Assembly (NCBI RefSeq): GCF_014529535.1 | Contig: NW_023503555.1 | Coordinates: 7,006,001-7,070,000 of the forward strand | Direction: 5' to 3' | DNA length: 64,000 nucleotides | Source of the DNA: Bradysia coprophila | Taxonomy: Eukaryota > Arthropoda > Insecta > Diptera > Sciaridae | Notes under the pieces: model-generated | Database searches by the model: none | What the model saw: only the letters and a program-made list of their open reading frames with translations | Told to the model about the DNA's origin: nothing | Shown here: positions 12,064 through 23,612 of the stretch, in pieces | How positions within the stretch are numbered: the stretch's first letter is position 1 | Layout: each line of letters opens with the position of its first letter | Made by a program: the position numbers and the translations under genes

Positions 12064-12725
12064 CGACTAGAAGGTTGGCCATTCACATATTTCGATGACT
12101 GTGAAGATGCACTGAATAAAGGAACAAGAGTGACATGTATTACATTCAACCCAAAACAGTTGTTAGACCTTTTCAAGTCTGGTGTGACATGGAAACCGAA
12201 AACGGTGGATGGACTATTTATCCAAGCAAGATTCGATGGGCTCGATGGATTCGTTGGATTTGAAAGTGTTGACCTGACAAAACGGCTATTCATCTGTTAC
12301 CGATAACGACGACAAAAATAATGACAATCTCTGGGTAATATGGTTCTTTATATATAGTAAAATGCATGCTAAAAAATTGAAGTACAAGATTTGAAATCAA
12401 CCGATTAAAAATACTTTGATCAATGTAAGTAATTGACCCAATAATAATACTGGTCATATGTTTGCCGTCTGTAACAGGTTAACATTGGTAATAATTTGAT
12501 TCGCCACATAACCGAATATAACGACCATGAATTGAGTTGACTGGTCACAAAGATAACGAGTTCGCTTCAGTCAAATATTCACCTTTTCACATTGGCAGTG
12601 AGGATGAGAAATACAAACTTATCATTGACACGTCAACAGGAGACACCATTGAATATAAACCATTTCCGCATTCAACATCCTATTACAGTTTAAAAAGCGT
12701 TGAAATGAAAGTCAGAAAAATGTGA
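12064..12725 (+). pseudogene. Broken fibrinogen-related (FReD) gene split by a MITE
   Basis: Before the insert the frame reads FDDCEDALNKG and later GLFIQARFDG, matching the FReD WTVIQRRFDG segment. After the insert it reads IGNNLIRHITEYNDHEL, matching the FWLGN..HLT..EL segment, then FASVKYSPFHIGSEDEKYKL, matching the YSSFRVGSEAEKYRL segment. It ends YYSLKSVEMKVRKM, the canonical FReD C-terminus. A family A element (12274-12477) interrupts it. A one-base frameshift follows HEL. The roughly 60-residue calcium and ligand-binding middle (DND region) is missing. FReD proteins are secreted lectin-like recognition molecules of insect immunity. This copy cannot encode a working domain. No signal peptide or upstream exon was found. 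Confidence 0.85.
12274..12477 (-). mobile_element. Family A inverted-repeat element inside the FReD pseudogene
   Basis: Starts CTGACAAAACGGC and ends GCCGTCTGTAACAG. The flanks GTTGAC and GTTAAC look like a 6-bp target-site duplication with one change. Removing the element and one flank keeps the FReD reading frame across the site. Very similar to the copy at 49088-49280. Confidence 0.85.
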
Positions 12726-14346
12726 CAGTAAAGGACTTACATGAAAGTTTTAAATAAAATTTAATTGCATTTAAACAACATTTTTTGTGTCATCGGACTG
12801 ATAACAGTATCGGTCGATGCATATGTACTGGAGTCTTCTTCAGTTTGAAACCTGAAATCTTGGAGACCGTTTTTAAAAATTGAGAAGAGTGTTTGAGGCT
12901 CAAACTTTGAGCAAAGACGTTTATCTACCGGAGTTCAGCAACTGTGTTGTGCACAAAATTTGAGTCTAATTGCCAGAGTTTCCTGGTGTAATTTTCATGA
13001 TTTCCCTAAAGTTCACGAAGATTCATAAAATCCCCAAAAGTTCTAAAAAAAACAAAGTTAACAAGAATTACAAATCCCCAGAATTCCCAAATTGAGTCCC
13101 CAATCTTAGGGTACTGACTACTCAAAGTTATGTTAGATATCTGATTATTTCCAGCTCCTGCAAAAAATGTCGTCCCAAAGTCTGTTAACCACTGGAAACA
13201 ATTCGAATCCATTAAATTCTATTCCATATGATCGGAACATCGACTGTTGCCTGACTATATGGGTCATTAGTAGTCATTCTTGAGTCAGATATGTGATAGA
13301 CATAGATTCCCTGTCGAATTGATTAACCAAGACGTCCAACACATCGGAAAGACGTTGCGGTTACTTACGGCCATAATATTCTCCGTTGAATGCTAGCACG
13401 TTGAATGATTGCCATTTTAATTTTACTTAACCAAAAACAGATAATTGTTTTTCCATCCCCATTTCAAATCCCCGGCTAAAGTTCAATTGCCTGAAGACAA
13501 ATACACAAAAGTGCCAAACGTATTACGAAACCATTAAATCATTTTAACTGAGCAAATTAATTTACTGGCTTCAAATCTAGAAAATGTCTAGCGCGCGTTC
13601 ATCAAACAACTGAAAAAGGTCGTTGTGACTTGTCACTCCTCTCTTTTCTGATGTATCCAAATCCATCCACAATTTAAATTGAAACACGTGAATTTCGGTA
13701 TACACGCAGCTCAGTGCAAAAGATCATGCGAAAGTGGAGAAAGAGTTTATTTGTATTTAATGTGTGAGTGTTTTTGTATTTAACTGGCATCCATAACCCA
13801 AGAAGTAAGTCACTCTGTACTGGAATGGGAATGATGAGATTAGTAGCCTTAAGGCAATGTCATTTAAATGTACAAATCATGAACTTTATCTCGGGAGACT
13901 TAACTCTACAAACATAAGAACTTTTGATAAATTTTCGTCTTTAACACCCTTGCATTTTGTTTTAAATACGAAACAGGAAGGGTGGTAAAGGGGAAAAAGT
14001 TTAGTTTTTGAATTTGGTTTTCTTTAATGATGTTTCGTATAAATGTAGGTTTCAGCTAGACCTGCAAATCGTTTCTTTTTCTCCTTTTTATCAATTTCGT
14101 CAAATTATATTGTTACTCCCACACGCACTTTAGGGACGTTAGGTAGTGGACTCAAAATTATTTATTGTAGATTCGGATAGAGAACCTTCTGAAACGTGGA
14201 CAAAGTCAAGCCTCTCAAAAGAAATTGTTCGCAAAATTCTTAGCTATTAAGGAATGAAGAATCGAAATCTTCGCATTTCTTTAACTTTCCAATTGTGTGT
14301 TGTACATGACAGATCGCTCAAGAGCGATTACAGAATTCTTCGAGAG
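12726..14346. other. Gene-free stretch
   Basis: No recognisable exon or RNA gene. Contains AT-rich DNA and scattered unclassified repeat fragments. Confidence 0.5.
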
Positions 14347-14674
14347 GAACAAACTTGCTAAAAGAAGTGAGATCCTAGCTCCTCATCCTAAACGTTTTTT
14401 CCCTTCTGGATTTTGAGATGAGATTATTCAAGTGATAGTAGATTGGTTCCTACAATTCCATCAATCCCCATGGCGGCCTGCCATCTTCCCAGTTCTAGAA
14501 CTTTAGGTTTTTGAGAGATTTCAGATTCTTTTGGGTTCCTTTCTGGACTTTGGGGATTATTGAGGTGGTAGTGTGTTGGTTCCTACAATTCCATCAGTAC
14601 ACATGGTCTACCATCTTCCAAGTTCAGTATTTTGAGCGATTTGTTGGGTTCACTTCTAGATTTTTCGGTTTAGT
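14347..14674 (+). repeat. Family D repeat with internal ~130-bp units, copy 1
   Basis: Two to three imperfect units containing GGTTCCTACAATTCCATCA, CATGGTCTACCATCTTCC and GGGTTCCTTTCTGGACTTT. The same opening (GAACAAACTT) and the same units recur at 48527-49040. Confidence 0.75.
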
Positions 14675-15262
14675 GAAGACATTTTGTAAGTTAAGACAGA
14701 AAAGGACTTGCGTTGCGTCAGCTTCACCCCCGATCCTACTAAAAACCGATGCTTTTCGCATAATTTTCAGCTGAGTGCTTTCGTTTGATTTCGTAACATG
14801 GCTCTTGTAGTAGTTGATCATTTACGGGAAACGAGTGTGAATTCAAATGTGAGTAAAATTAATTATTGCTGCCTAACAAGGAGTACTCCTACAATAAGTA
14901 GCAATTTAAAACTTCATCAGTATGTTCTTCAATTACATTTTTTACAGACGTACCTGTAATTGACAAAGTGATTAAATTATCATGGAGTTAATGGTTTTAT
15001 GTGTATATGCTAGATATGTATGTATAGTAAACGTTTGGCTTTACTTTTATCTTGCCACATAGATAGATCTTATAATAAAGCTGTTGAAAGATTTGAATTA
15101 TTCTTTAGTTGTGGAGAAGTTGCGGGTTGTTGTTTGAAAGTATCAAGTCAAAAGGCATTCGAAGGCATTATCAGAAGCTTGTGAAGTTACTTCTATATGG
15201 TTCCAGGACTAAATTCAATCCATTAACCAATGGGAAAGCGCCATTTCGCAGAAATAGTAGAT
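14675..15262. other. Unannotated intergenic DNA
   Basis: No gene seen. A short phrase (AAAGGACTTGCGT near 14700) recurs near 19865, so part of this is old repeat. Confidence 0.45.
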
Positions 15263-15412
15263 ACAAATCTTCGAATCTGCTACTTTATCTAATAAAATCA
15301 TTTTTATCTGTGAAATCTTGTACTTCCTTTGTTTTAACATACTTTGATATTAAAAGACAGCATTAGGCAGGCTTCACTTATTTTTGTTGGCGCTGTCGTT
15401 AACAGATGAAAA
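15263..15412 (+). repeat. Family A inverted-repeat element
   Basis: Shows AAATCTTGTACTTCCTTTG, then a TTTTTGTTGGCGCTGTCG block and the family's terminal GTTAACAGATGA. Confidence 0.65.
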
Positions 15413-16489
15413 ATAATTTTTTTTAGATTTGACACTGCCACTTTTTTTAAACAATTTTCGGCGAACCATTCAATACAATTGAATTACGAATTTAATAAAA
15501 ATAGACCCAATGCTTCACCAACATCATCATCATCTACATCATCGCCACGATCTTAAATGAAACAAAATTGTTTCCGTTTAGCATTCAAATTATAACACAC
15601 AATGCCCGCCCAGCGAAAAGTCTCTGATGCTATTCAGTAAGAGTTCCAACTTTAATTAAGTTATGAACGGTTCATCTTTACAATGTTATTCATAAACAAT
15701 AATTTGCTTCACGAAAACCACCCAAATCCAACAATACGAGATACATTATTGTGTGGTGGCTACACATTTCTTTTCAATGTTGGCGCGATTTCCCAAATAT
15801 AGATTTCCACTTACTCAAACCACCTTTGTCGTCGCTCGCCATTCCTTCGCCCTCCCCTAATTTTAATCGGGTAAACAGTCAGCCAACTTTTAACAGAAAC
15901 GCGTGTATTATTCAGGATATTTGCGAATGTACAAATAGCTAAATGAGGGGATGCACACCACCAGCAATATATATACAATACACACACCGAAAATTGGATA
16001 CAATAAACAATAAATGGCTATTGAAGTGCTTGAAAAACGAATAATTATTTTATTAATTAAAATTTTTTGATGAAAAGAAAATGTTTTAAGTTTCGCCGAT
16101 GTACATGCGAAAGCGGTGTGGAGGTTTGTAATTATGATAAGAAAATCATCTTCTTAAAGAAAGAGAGCGCATGATGCTAAAAGGTTATTTTGTAATGAGA
16201 AATTCATTGGGTGTGGGCTATAATAGGCGTTCGTTCGTTTGAATTTAATTTCATAGAAAAATAATGATAAAGAACATGGAAACCATTTGAACAGAGAAAT
16301 TATAATAAGATGAAAATTGTTTAAATAGAAAATTTTATTAATTACTGGTATGTCTTATGTTCACTCTCCCTTCTCGTTCAGCTACATTTACCAATTGAAA
16401 CCACATCTCTTGGAGACGTTGAACAATATTTATTTTTTTACTTTTATCTTTAGACAATTCTACTCAAATAATGAATTTGACTACAAGCA
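15413..16489. other. Gene-free stretch
   Basis: AT-rich with a short CATCATCATC run near 15520-15545. No coding or RNA gene recognised. Confidence 0.5.
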
Positions 16490-17110
16490 TTGCCATTTCA
16501 ATTAAATCTATTACTTCTTTCGATTGTAAAACATTTTAAAGAGATTGATGAAAAATCCTTTACTTCATTTCTTCTAACATGCACGTTGAGATTAGAGATG
16601 AGCGGGCCGCCCGAAATACATCGGCCCGACCCGACCCGGCCCGATCGGGTTCGGGTCCGGGTTTTGAAAATTCATTCGGGCCGGGTCGGGTCGGGCTTTG
16701 AAAACAAAAATTCGGGCCGGCCCGACTTAGAAATACAAATTTAAAGTAAGCCAATAAAAGCCTATAAAGCATGAAACACTAACTTATTTTATTATTTTAC
16801 TTCGCGTATAAGATTATTGCAAAGCTTTTATGCGTAGAAAATGATTTTTCATTAAATTTCTTATAGTAAAAAAAAGTCGGGTAACGTGGGGCCGATGATT
16901 TTTTCGGGTCGGGTTGGGTCGGGCCGCGAAGAGAAAAGTCTCGGGTCGGGTCGGGCTCGGGTTCAAAAAATTGGATCGGGCCGGGTCGGGTATTGAAAAA
17001 ACGTCGGCCAGCTCATCTCTAGTTGAGATATAAGAGAACATTTCAGTCAGATAGTGTCTTATTTAAGTAGTCGCTATCGATAACAGATGAATAGACGTCC
17101 GTAAAAGGTT
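16490..17110 (+). repeat. Family A element, split by a hAT-like MITE
   Basis: The left part (AAATCCTTTACTTCATTTC...AACATGCAC) lies before 16593 and the right part (ATATAAG...CGATAACAGATGAATAG) after 17021. Together they reconstitute one ordinary family A copy, so this copy pre-dates the inserted element. Confidence 0.75.
16593..17021. mobile_element. hAT-like MITE with GGGTCGGGCC arrays
   Basis: 429 bp with ends TAGAGATGAGC and GCTCATCTCTA, flanked by a perfect 8-bp duplication GTTGAGAT (16585-16592 and 17022-17029). An 8-bp duplication with TAG...CTA ends is characteristic of hAT transposons. The interior carries short GC-rich tandem arrays (CCCGACCCG and complement) in inverted orientation around an AT-rich centre, in sharp compositional contrast to the surroundings. 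No transposase. Confidence 0.92.
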
Positions 17111-17713
17111 TAAATGTCTAAAGAAAGCATTGCCGTCCGTGAAAGTCATTTGACTAAATCTATATTCTTAAGAAAACCATTTCAAAATTGGAATAAATTG
17201 TAACGTTCATCAGTGTCTTCACGTTTTATATCTCCTTCTTTAATAAAAGTTTAAACTTGCAGTTCAGGGCGGCGTCTAAAATGCTTTTTGTCGAGTCCAA
17301 GTATCTACTGTGTCTGCTGTGACTGACCGGGCATTGTCACTAAAATGTTCAGTTTGAAGTCAAGACATTGTCCTCCATAAAAAAATATATATTTAAAGGG
17401 GTGCACAATGCCATTCACAATGTCATTTTCAAAGAAGCAATCTAAATCTAACAGGTGTTACAGCATAGCATGGTACACTCAAAGATCATTTTCTTCATTT
17501 GATTTAATCTGTTCTTCCAATGGTTTGTGCCAGAGGATTTATTTGACGAAAATTTTGAGCTACTGACCACCGGACTTAAGACACTTTAATTCTATTTACA
17601 TGATTGTCAACTTCACTAAAGGGACAGATTATAAAATCATTTTACTCGCTGCAATACTAATTAATGGTTGTTTATTTTGACTTGTATGGCCTTCGAATCG
17701 ACCTACAAATGTA
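17111..17713. other. Unannotated intergenic DNA
   Basis: No gene or clear repeat seen. Confidence 0.45.
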
Positions 17714-17852
17714 GGTTACTTCATTTGTTCTAATTTAATTTCACAAAATTCAAATCTTTTACTTCATTTTGTTTACATGCTAGATATGATTGTATAGTCA
17801 GAGTTTGTCATTTATTCCTAAAGTCGTTGTCCATAACAGATGACAGCCGTCA
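17714..17852 (+). repeat. Family A inverted-repeat element
   Basis: Contains CAAATCTTTTACTTCATTTT, ACATGCTAGATATGATTGTA, AGTCAGAG and terminal ATAACAGATGACAGCCGTC, close to the family consensus. Confidence 0.8.
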
Positions 17853-20799
17853 ATAACTGGTTAATGTAGATTGTAGATATTGGTGAACCCTTTCCGTTTT
17901 ATCCCACCATTCCAATATACATGACCATGAAATACACCACTCTATACATTGACAATTGACATGAATTGAATTGTAAAGTTTACAAGATAGCTCAATTAGA
18001 ATTATCACCACGATACAGTGATGATTCTGGATTTGGGTCCCATTCGTGCGCTAATTTTTCATTTCAAAGTACATGTCCAGTAGCACACATTTACATAGGG
18101 TGCGAGCTGTAATCGCTGTACATAGAATGAAGTTCTTCTTCTTGAAAATAATTCCCACCAGACAGCAGTAGTGGAAAATGTGTGTAGTCCAGGCACAGGT
18201 TGAACGCATTCAGCGAAAAACGTAAAACATCGTACGGCTGAGCAATAAAAAAATGTAATCATAGAAAAGGGGCCTAGTCATCTATTGATGACAGCAAAAA
18301 TAAACGTTGGCTGAAGTTCTCAAACGAAAGAAGTAGCAGATTCAATTGCTATTGTCGTTAGTTAGAGGTTGAGGATCGTTCCATAATTATTATGTTTACT
18401 CCTTGAGTGATGTAAAAAGTGAGTTTTTCAAGAAATTATTTCAATTTAAACCCCTGCTTCAGATATGAATCGACCTGCAAAAAAAAAGTTTCTCCGAAGA
18501 CTCTCCCGGGAATGGTTTAATTAATTGGTGAGTAATTGGTAAAAGGAACATATCCCGAAACATTGTCAAGTTCCCAAATTAAACTAAAGTAACGACGTAA
18601 TTGCGAATGGTAAATGTTTGAGGAAACATCTCATATATTCGTCTGTTCGAAGGTGAAGTCCTAAATGTGCCAAACTTTTGCATATATCTGGAGAATATTA
18701 AGACACAAGACATGGAATAGATATTAAAACATCGCATTGTCCCTCAAACCAACAATGGAAGTGTACGTATATTAATTGATGGGCAATGAAACGTCTTTAA
18801 TAACCGTGTTTGTGCTGCTGCTTTGTATCCATATATACCGAAATGTGTGTAATGCTTCGTTGTCATGAATTTTTCTTGTTACGGCTCGTGTATGCGTACG
18901 TTTAGTCATATGTTAAAATATATTTTGGGATAGGTGTACGTACACCATGTATTATTGATTCGGAAATATTATAAATTTGATTTGATAAGGGTTGAAAACG
19001 TATTTCAGTGCGGGGGGCGAGGCATCTTATCCTGCTTCTTATTATGCCCATTACATTTATACATCATACTGTTGATAGATGCGTAGATATGAATATGATA
19101 TTACGCTACATGTGGAATGAGACGAAGATTTTCTACGGCCAACAATATTGTGTCTTGGAGAAAGCATATTAAGTTAAATTAAATAAAAGGGTTTGCTATT
19201 ACATCCGTTGTAAATATGGAATATTATGAAAGTTTTAGTGTAATGCGACCCTTCAAGTTGTGGAAGAAATAACTGAGGGCTATTTATGACAAGTTTTACT
19301 CCTTCTCGGTATACATAATCAATTTTAATTACGTTCAATCGGGGAAATTGTTCGTCCGACACATTTGAATTAAATAGAAAAAAAATCGACCGTTCCATAT
19401 ATAACAGTTTTGCCGATCGTTGGTGAAACCAAAGCTGTGTACGTGTACGGTTGGGGACATGGCCTATTTTCAGGAAATTTTGTTCGACTGAATTTTCAAG
19501 AATTTCGGGAAATTTGGATAGCTTTCAGAAGTTTGAATAATTTGAATTTAAATTTCCGAAATGCTTGACAATTCTTCATAATTCTAGAAAATTTTAGAAC
19601 TTCGACAGTTTTCAAGAATTTTAGAGCTAGTGACCTGTTTTCAGGAGTTTAGGTAACGTTGAGCTTCGCTGCACTGATTTTTTTTAAAAACAATTTCGAA
19701 AATTTTTAGGAAAATCAAAAATTGAAACCAGTCGATGATTCGGTTTTCTTCCGTTTCAGTACATTTTTTAACCATTTTCCTAACAATAGGTTTCTCAACA
19801 TAAAACTGTTGCGTACGGCGCACAATGCGTCATTCCAGCGATATCAGATATTTTGTAAGTAAGATAAAGGACTTGCGTCACATTTACCCTTTAACGGTTT
19901 TTTGACTGATATAGTGATATAACCACTTTTGTAAGTGAGTCATGTTAACAACATCATAAAACCTTATGGAAATCAAAAAGTTCTAGAGAAATCAATCTGA
20001 GTCCCAAAATCTAGAGACTAATCTTGTAACACCTCGCTTGGATTCTACTGCTGTGAACGGCATAGTGAACGGACGTGTTTATACGTCGCTCTCTGAAAGT
20101 GTTTCTTTTGTGCTTCTTTGCGCAAATAGATTTGTGATTTGTCTAATTTTGTGCTGCTTTTTGATGCTTTCGATGTTTATTGGCTAATTATGTGTGGTCA
20201 AATAGTGAAATAATTTAAAATTTATTGACAAAATCAAAATCGTTTGCTTGTGAACCACTTTTTCTTTGATCAATATGTACGGCTTGTACAATTCTATTGT
20301 TCTCTTTTGTTAACGGACATGTGCTAATGAACAGCGATGATTTTGTTTGGATTTACAATGAAATTTCTGGTACAATTGTTGTACAATCGTTCGAAAGAAC
20401 TCTTCGCCGTATGGCTCTATGTCGGGACTCTTAATGAACCTGATTCTAATGATCCACGGATCTCTTGCCTGATGGCTCATGATATTATTGAATGTGTAAA
20501 CTATCTAATTGTTATTTACAGCTGTAGCGGGACTTCTTTTGAGCAAAACTAAGTTAAAATTCATATTGAACAGTGAATTTGTTTTGTAAGGAAAATTTCC
20601 ATTGGAAATGCAGAATGATATTTTTATCGGTACAAACGGTTTGTACAAGACTTTTTGTTCTTTTTCATATTCAGACATGTGCTTCAGTGATTGTAATGCT
20701 CGATGATATCGTTGCCTTAAAAATTTCACTGTTGTTTCTGTCACTTTCATCATTAAATAGATGAAGTAATGTGTTGACAAAAACATACTCAGGCAGAGC
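17853..20799. other. Gene-free stretch
   Basis: No gene recognised. 18270-18345 resembles a decayed family A copy on the minus strand. 19440-19640 is a degenerate GAATTTTCAAGAATTT-type repeat like those at 21497-21725 and 45000-45200. Two related segments (about 20270-20330 and 20635-20700) share GTAC, TTGTTCT and CAGACATGTGCT-like text. Confidence 0.5.
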
Positions 20800-20992
20800 C
20801 TGAGGAAATAGATCTTTGCAATCGGAGGACATTCCGAGCTGCACCGTTAGTTTGGGATAGTCCCATACAACAGCGAATGTCTAACCCAACCCCAAAGCCA
20901 GTACAATGGGCCCAAACGGAGGCACCCGTGCGTGCTCTACGCTAGTAGAGCGGCTTACTTTAATAATAATAAAATTAAAAAAAAACACCTCA
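20800..20992 (+). repeat. Possible 3' end of a retroelement
   Basis: A relatively GC-rich block contains a perfect hairpin (GCTCTAC-GCTA-GTAGAGC, 20934-20951) and ends in a TAATAATAATAAAA and poly-A-like tail, the layout of a LINE or SINE 3' end. No open frame, and the family is not identified. Confidence 0.35.
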
Positions 20993-21496
20993 CTTAGATC
21001 GAAATTAACCCAAATCCATCGAAAAAAACAGGCCGAAGTTAGGAAGTGCCAGAGGAATCAGCTGTCATCTACTATACTATACTATTATGATCCCCGATAA
21101 TTCCCCGATATGGGCTTTTTCCAACTTTTGAAAATTCCCTAATTTTTTCCCTTATTAGCCTATAACCAAAATTTCAGTAAAATCTATAGAAACGTTTAGG
21201 AGTTGCTGGATCCTGGAACTAACTAACTAACGTAGGCGATTTCAATTATCTGAAAAAACGAAATTTTACATTTTTATGAAAGAACCATGATTTCTAAATT
21301 CAATTTCTTGGCCAATTTTGAAGCTGCAATAACGTGTGATAGCTCGTTGAACTCGTATGGATTCCAGATATCCTAGTTTCGGGCTCATTGGATCAAAGGG
21401 AAAAAGTCAAAAAGTTGCTGTATATATGCTCCGCCGTCCCCAAATTTTTTTTGTAGAACATTTTTGGTAGTGGACGCCCGCTTACTAACGTACGGC
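20993..21496. other. Unannotated intergenic DNA
   Basis: Non-coding by eye. No distinctive feature. Confidence 0.4.
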
Positions 21497-21725
21497 CATG
21501 ATTCTTAAAAATTCTCGACATTTCCGGAATTTTAGAATTTTAAGCATTTTTCGAGAATTTTAGAAAACTTATTGAATTGTTGCAATTTCGATAATTTTGT
21601 GAATTTTCGAGAACTTTCAGAAATATTTAGAATTTTAATTCTCGAAAATTCTTGAATTTTGGAACTTTGAGCATTTTCAAGAATCTCAGGAATTTTGGTA
21701 ATTTTCAGGAGTTTCAAAGATTTCG
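21497..21725. repeat. Degenerate AATTTTCGAGAATTT repeat
   Basis: Many short near-palindromic units (GAATTTTCGAGAA and variants) without a fixed period, as in the cores of the CAGGGCC elements elsewhere in this window. Confidence 0.7.
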
Positions 21726-22434
21726 AGCCTTTTTACCAATCAAGAAACAAATTCATGAAAATATGCTCTAGGTTGGGGAGGTCAAGGGGATGTAGAGTAG
21801 ATACGCAGGTGACACACTACATTTTTGTTGATAATATGAAGGATTTTCTTTTCGGCATCTATTTTTTTGTCAGCAAATTTATTCTTTTAGTAGCAAAATT
21901 ATTTATTTCATCAGCAAATTTATTCTTTTTTTCTGCAAATTTATTTTTTTTAGCAGCAAATTTAATCTTTTTTATCAGCAAATTTAGTGTTTTGTATCAG
22001 CAAAATTAGTCTTATTTTCAGCAAACTTATTAGTACTCGAACAGCATCTTTATTGCTTTCTGAGCAGCAATATTACTGACTTTAAGCAGCAAAAATAATT
22101 CTTTTGCAGCAAATCCCTGGCGGCAAATTTATTACTTTGTAGTCAGCAAATTTATTGTTTTGTAATATGCACTTTTAATGCCTTCGAACAGCAAAATTAA
22201 TACCTCGAAGTTATTGCTTTTTGTCAGCAAATTTATTAGTGTTTCAATTGCAAATTTATTTTTTTATAAGTAGGAAAATTACTATCTTCAATCAGCATAT
22301 GTCCCGCAGTAGGACATATAAAATTATATCACTAACACCACTAACACGAAAACGTCAACTCAACAAGCGACGAAAAGTAGAACTTTCCGTTGCCTTTATT
22401 GCGAAAAACGTTGTACACAACTCGGTGATAGATC

Positions 22435-22512
22435 TTTTAGGCACACGATGTGTATTGTCACGCTCGACCTGCGGTATCGAGTGACAATCTACACACCTAG
22501 TGCCTAAAAAAG
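22435..22512. repeat. Hairpin repeat (GCACGATGTGTATTGT type), copy 2
   Basis: Long imperfect palindrome, TTTTAGGCACACGATGTG... with ...CACACCTAGTGCCTAAAA, in the central part of foldback element 1. Related to 11503-11572. Confidence 0.8.
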
Positions 22513-23073
22513 CATTTTCCCTCGATTTGAATGGGGCTTCGTAATTTCGCTATGCGTAATTTCTAGGATGCACACCTTTCATAATAATTTCACTTTAACT
22601 AAGTTTACGGATCGCTCAGCGTGTTAAAACGCTCTTTATGGGCAATGAATTACACAGACTAATTATTAGACGATGCGAGAGAAAAAAAATTAACTCCTAA
22701 GTTACCGACACCGTTCCGGCGCCCGGCTCGCATTGCGGCCCTCCGCTTCGCTCCGGGGCAATGGGCCGGATCGCTCGGCGTGTTAAAACGCTTTTTAAGT
22801 GCAATGAAAATTGGTATCCATTTCGTAAAAAGAAATGAATTGTCCGTGTAGTGTCAATAACTATTTACGTTGACGTAAGACGTGAAATAGTAATTTCTGC
22901 AGCTAGTTGCGAAAAGTGGTAGTTTGTGTCACTAGATGTAATGTTATCAAACGTGCGAAGCGAGCGAAGCATGTGACAAAAACTACCACTTTCACAACGT
23001 GTTGCATACAACGTTTTCTGCAACCAGCTGCGAAAAATGAACTTTTGAAAATTGTTACACTGCGATTATATAT

Positions 23074-23146
23074 CTCAATAGCCGAATGGTTAGAGGTGTT
23101 GCTCGATAAGCATTGGGTTTTGGTGTCCATTTCACCACTAGTGACG
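23074..23146 (+). other. tRNA-like segment, not a functional tRNA gene
   Basis: GCCGAATGGTTAGAGGT resembles a tRNA D arm. 32 nt further on, TGGTG-TCCATTT-CACCA folds as a 5-bp stem with a 7-nt loop like a T arm. The acceptor stem does not pair and the anticodon stem is wrong. It could be the head of a tRNA-derived SINE or chance. Confidence 0.3.
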
Positions 23147-23612
23147 AAAAGAATATATGAAAATCCATTTCACCAAAAATAGATAAAAAATAGCTAAAAT
23201 AAACAATTAATTTTGCTTATGACAAGAAATAAATCTGCTGACAAAAGTAGAATGAATTTGCTGTTGCAAATCAATAGAATTGCTGTTAAAAAATAGCTAA
23301 AATAAACAATTAATTTTGCTGATGACGAATAAATAAATTTGTTGACAAAAGTATTAACTTTGCTGATAGAAATAAATAAATTTGCTGCTAAAAAATAGCT
23401 AAAAAAATATTTAATTTTGCAGATTGCAAAAAAATAAATGTGCTGACAAAATAAGATTAAATTTGCTGCTTCAAAAAAATAAATTTGCAGACGAAGAATT
23501 AAATTTGGTCACAATAGCAATAAATTTGCTGAACTAAAAGAATAAATTTGCTGATAAAAAAAATAATTTTGCTGCAAAAAAAGAATAATTTTGCTGACAA
23601 AAAAAGATTTCC

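Larger units (their letters stand above)
21850..23612. mobile_element. Foldback-type element 1 with tandem-array arms
   Basis: The left arm (21865-22310) is a run of about 20 imperfect units built on TCAGCAAATTTATTCTTTT. The right arm (23190-23612) is the same unit in opposite orientation (AATAAATTTGCTGACAAAA). The central 0.9 kb contains a hairpin, two direct repeats (GGATCGCTC.GCGTGTTAAAA, 22613 and 22768) and a tRNA-like segment. Long terminal inverted repeats made of short tandem units define Foldback/FB-like transposons. No transposase or clear target-site duplication was found, so the exact ends are uncertain. Confidence 0.75.

Noticed and set aside
16490..17041. Pro/Arg-rich frames (PDPTRPDR, PTRPGPN) on both strands
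   Set aside because: Products of the CCCGACCCG arrays in the hAT-like MITE.
21532..22009. Ile/Lys/Ser-rich and Phe-rich open frames
   Set aside because: Low-complexity translations of the AATTTTCGAGAA and TCAGCAAATTTATT arrays.
23074..23146. Functional tRNA gene
   Set aside because: No acceptor-stem pairing, faulty anticodon stem and atypical T loop.
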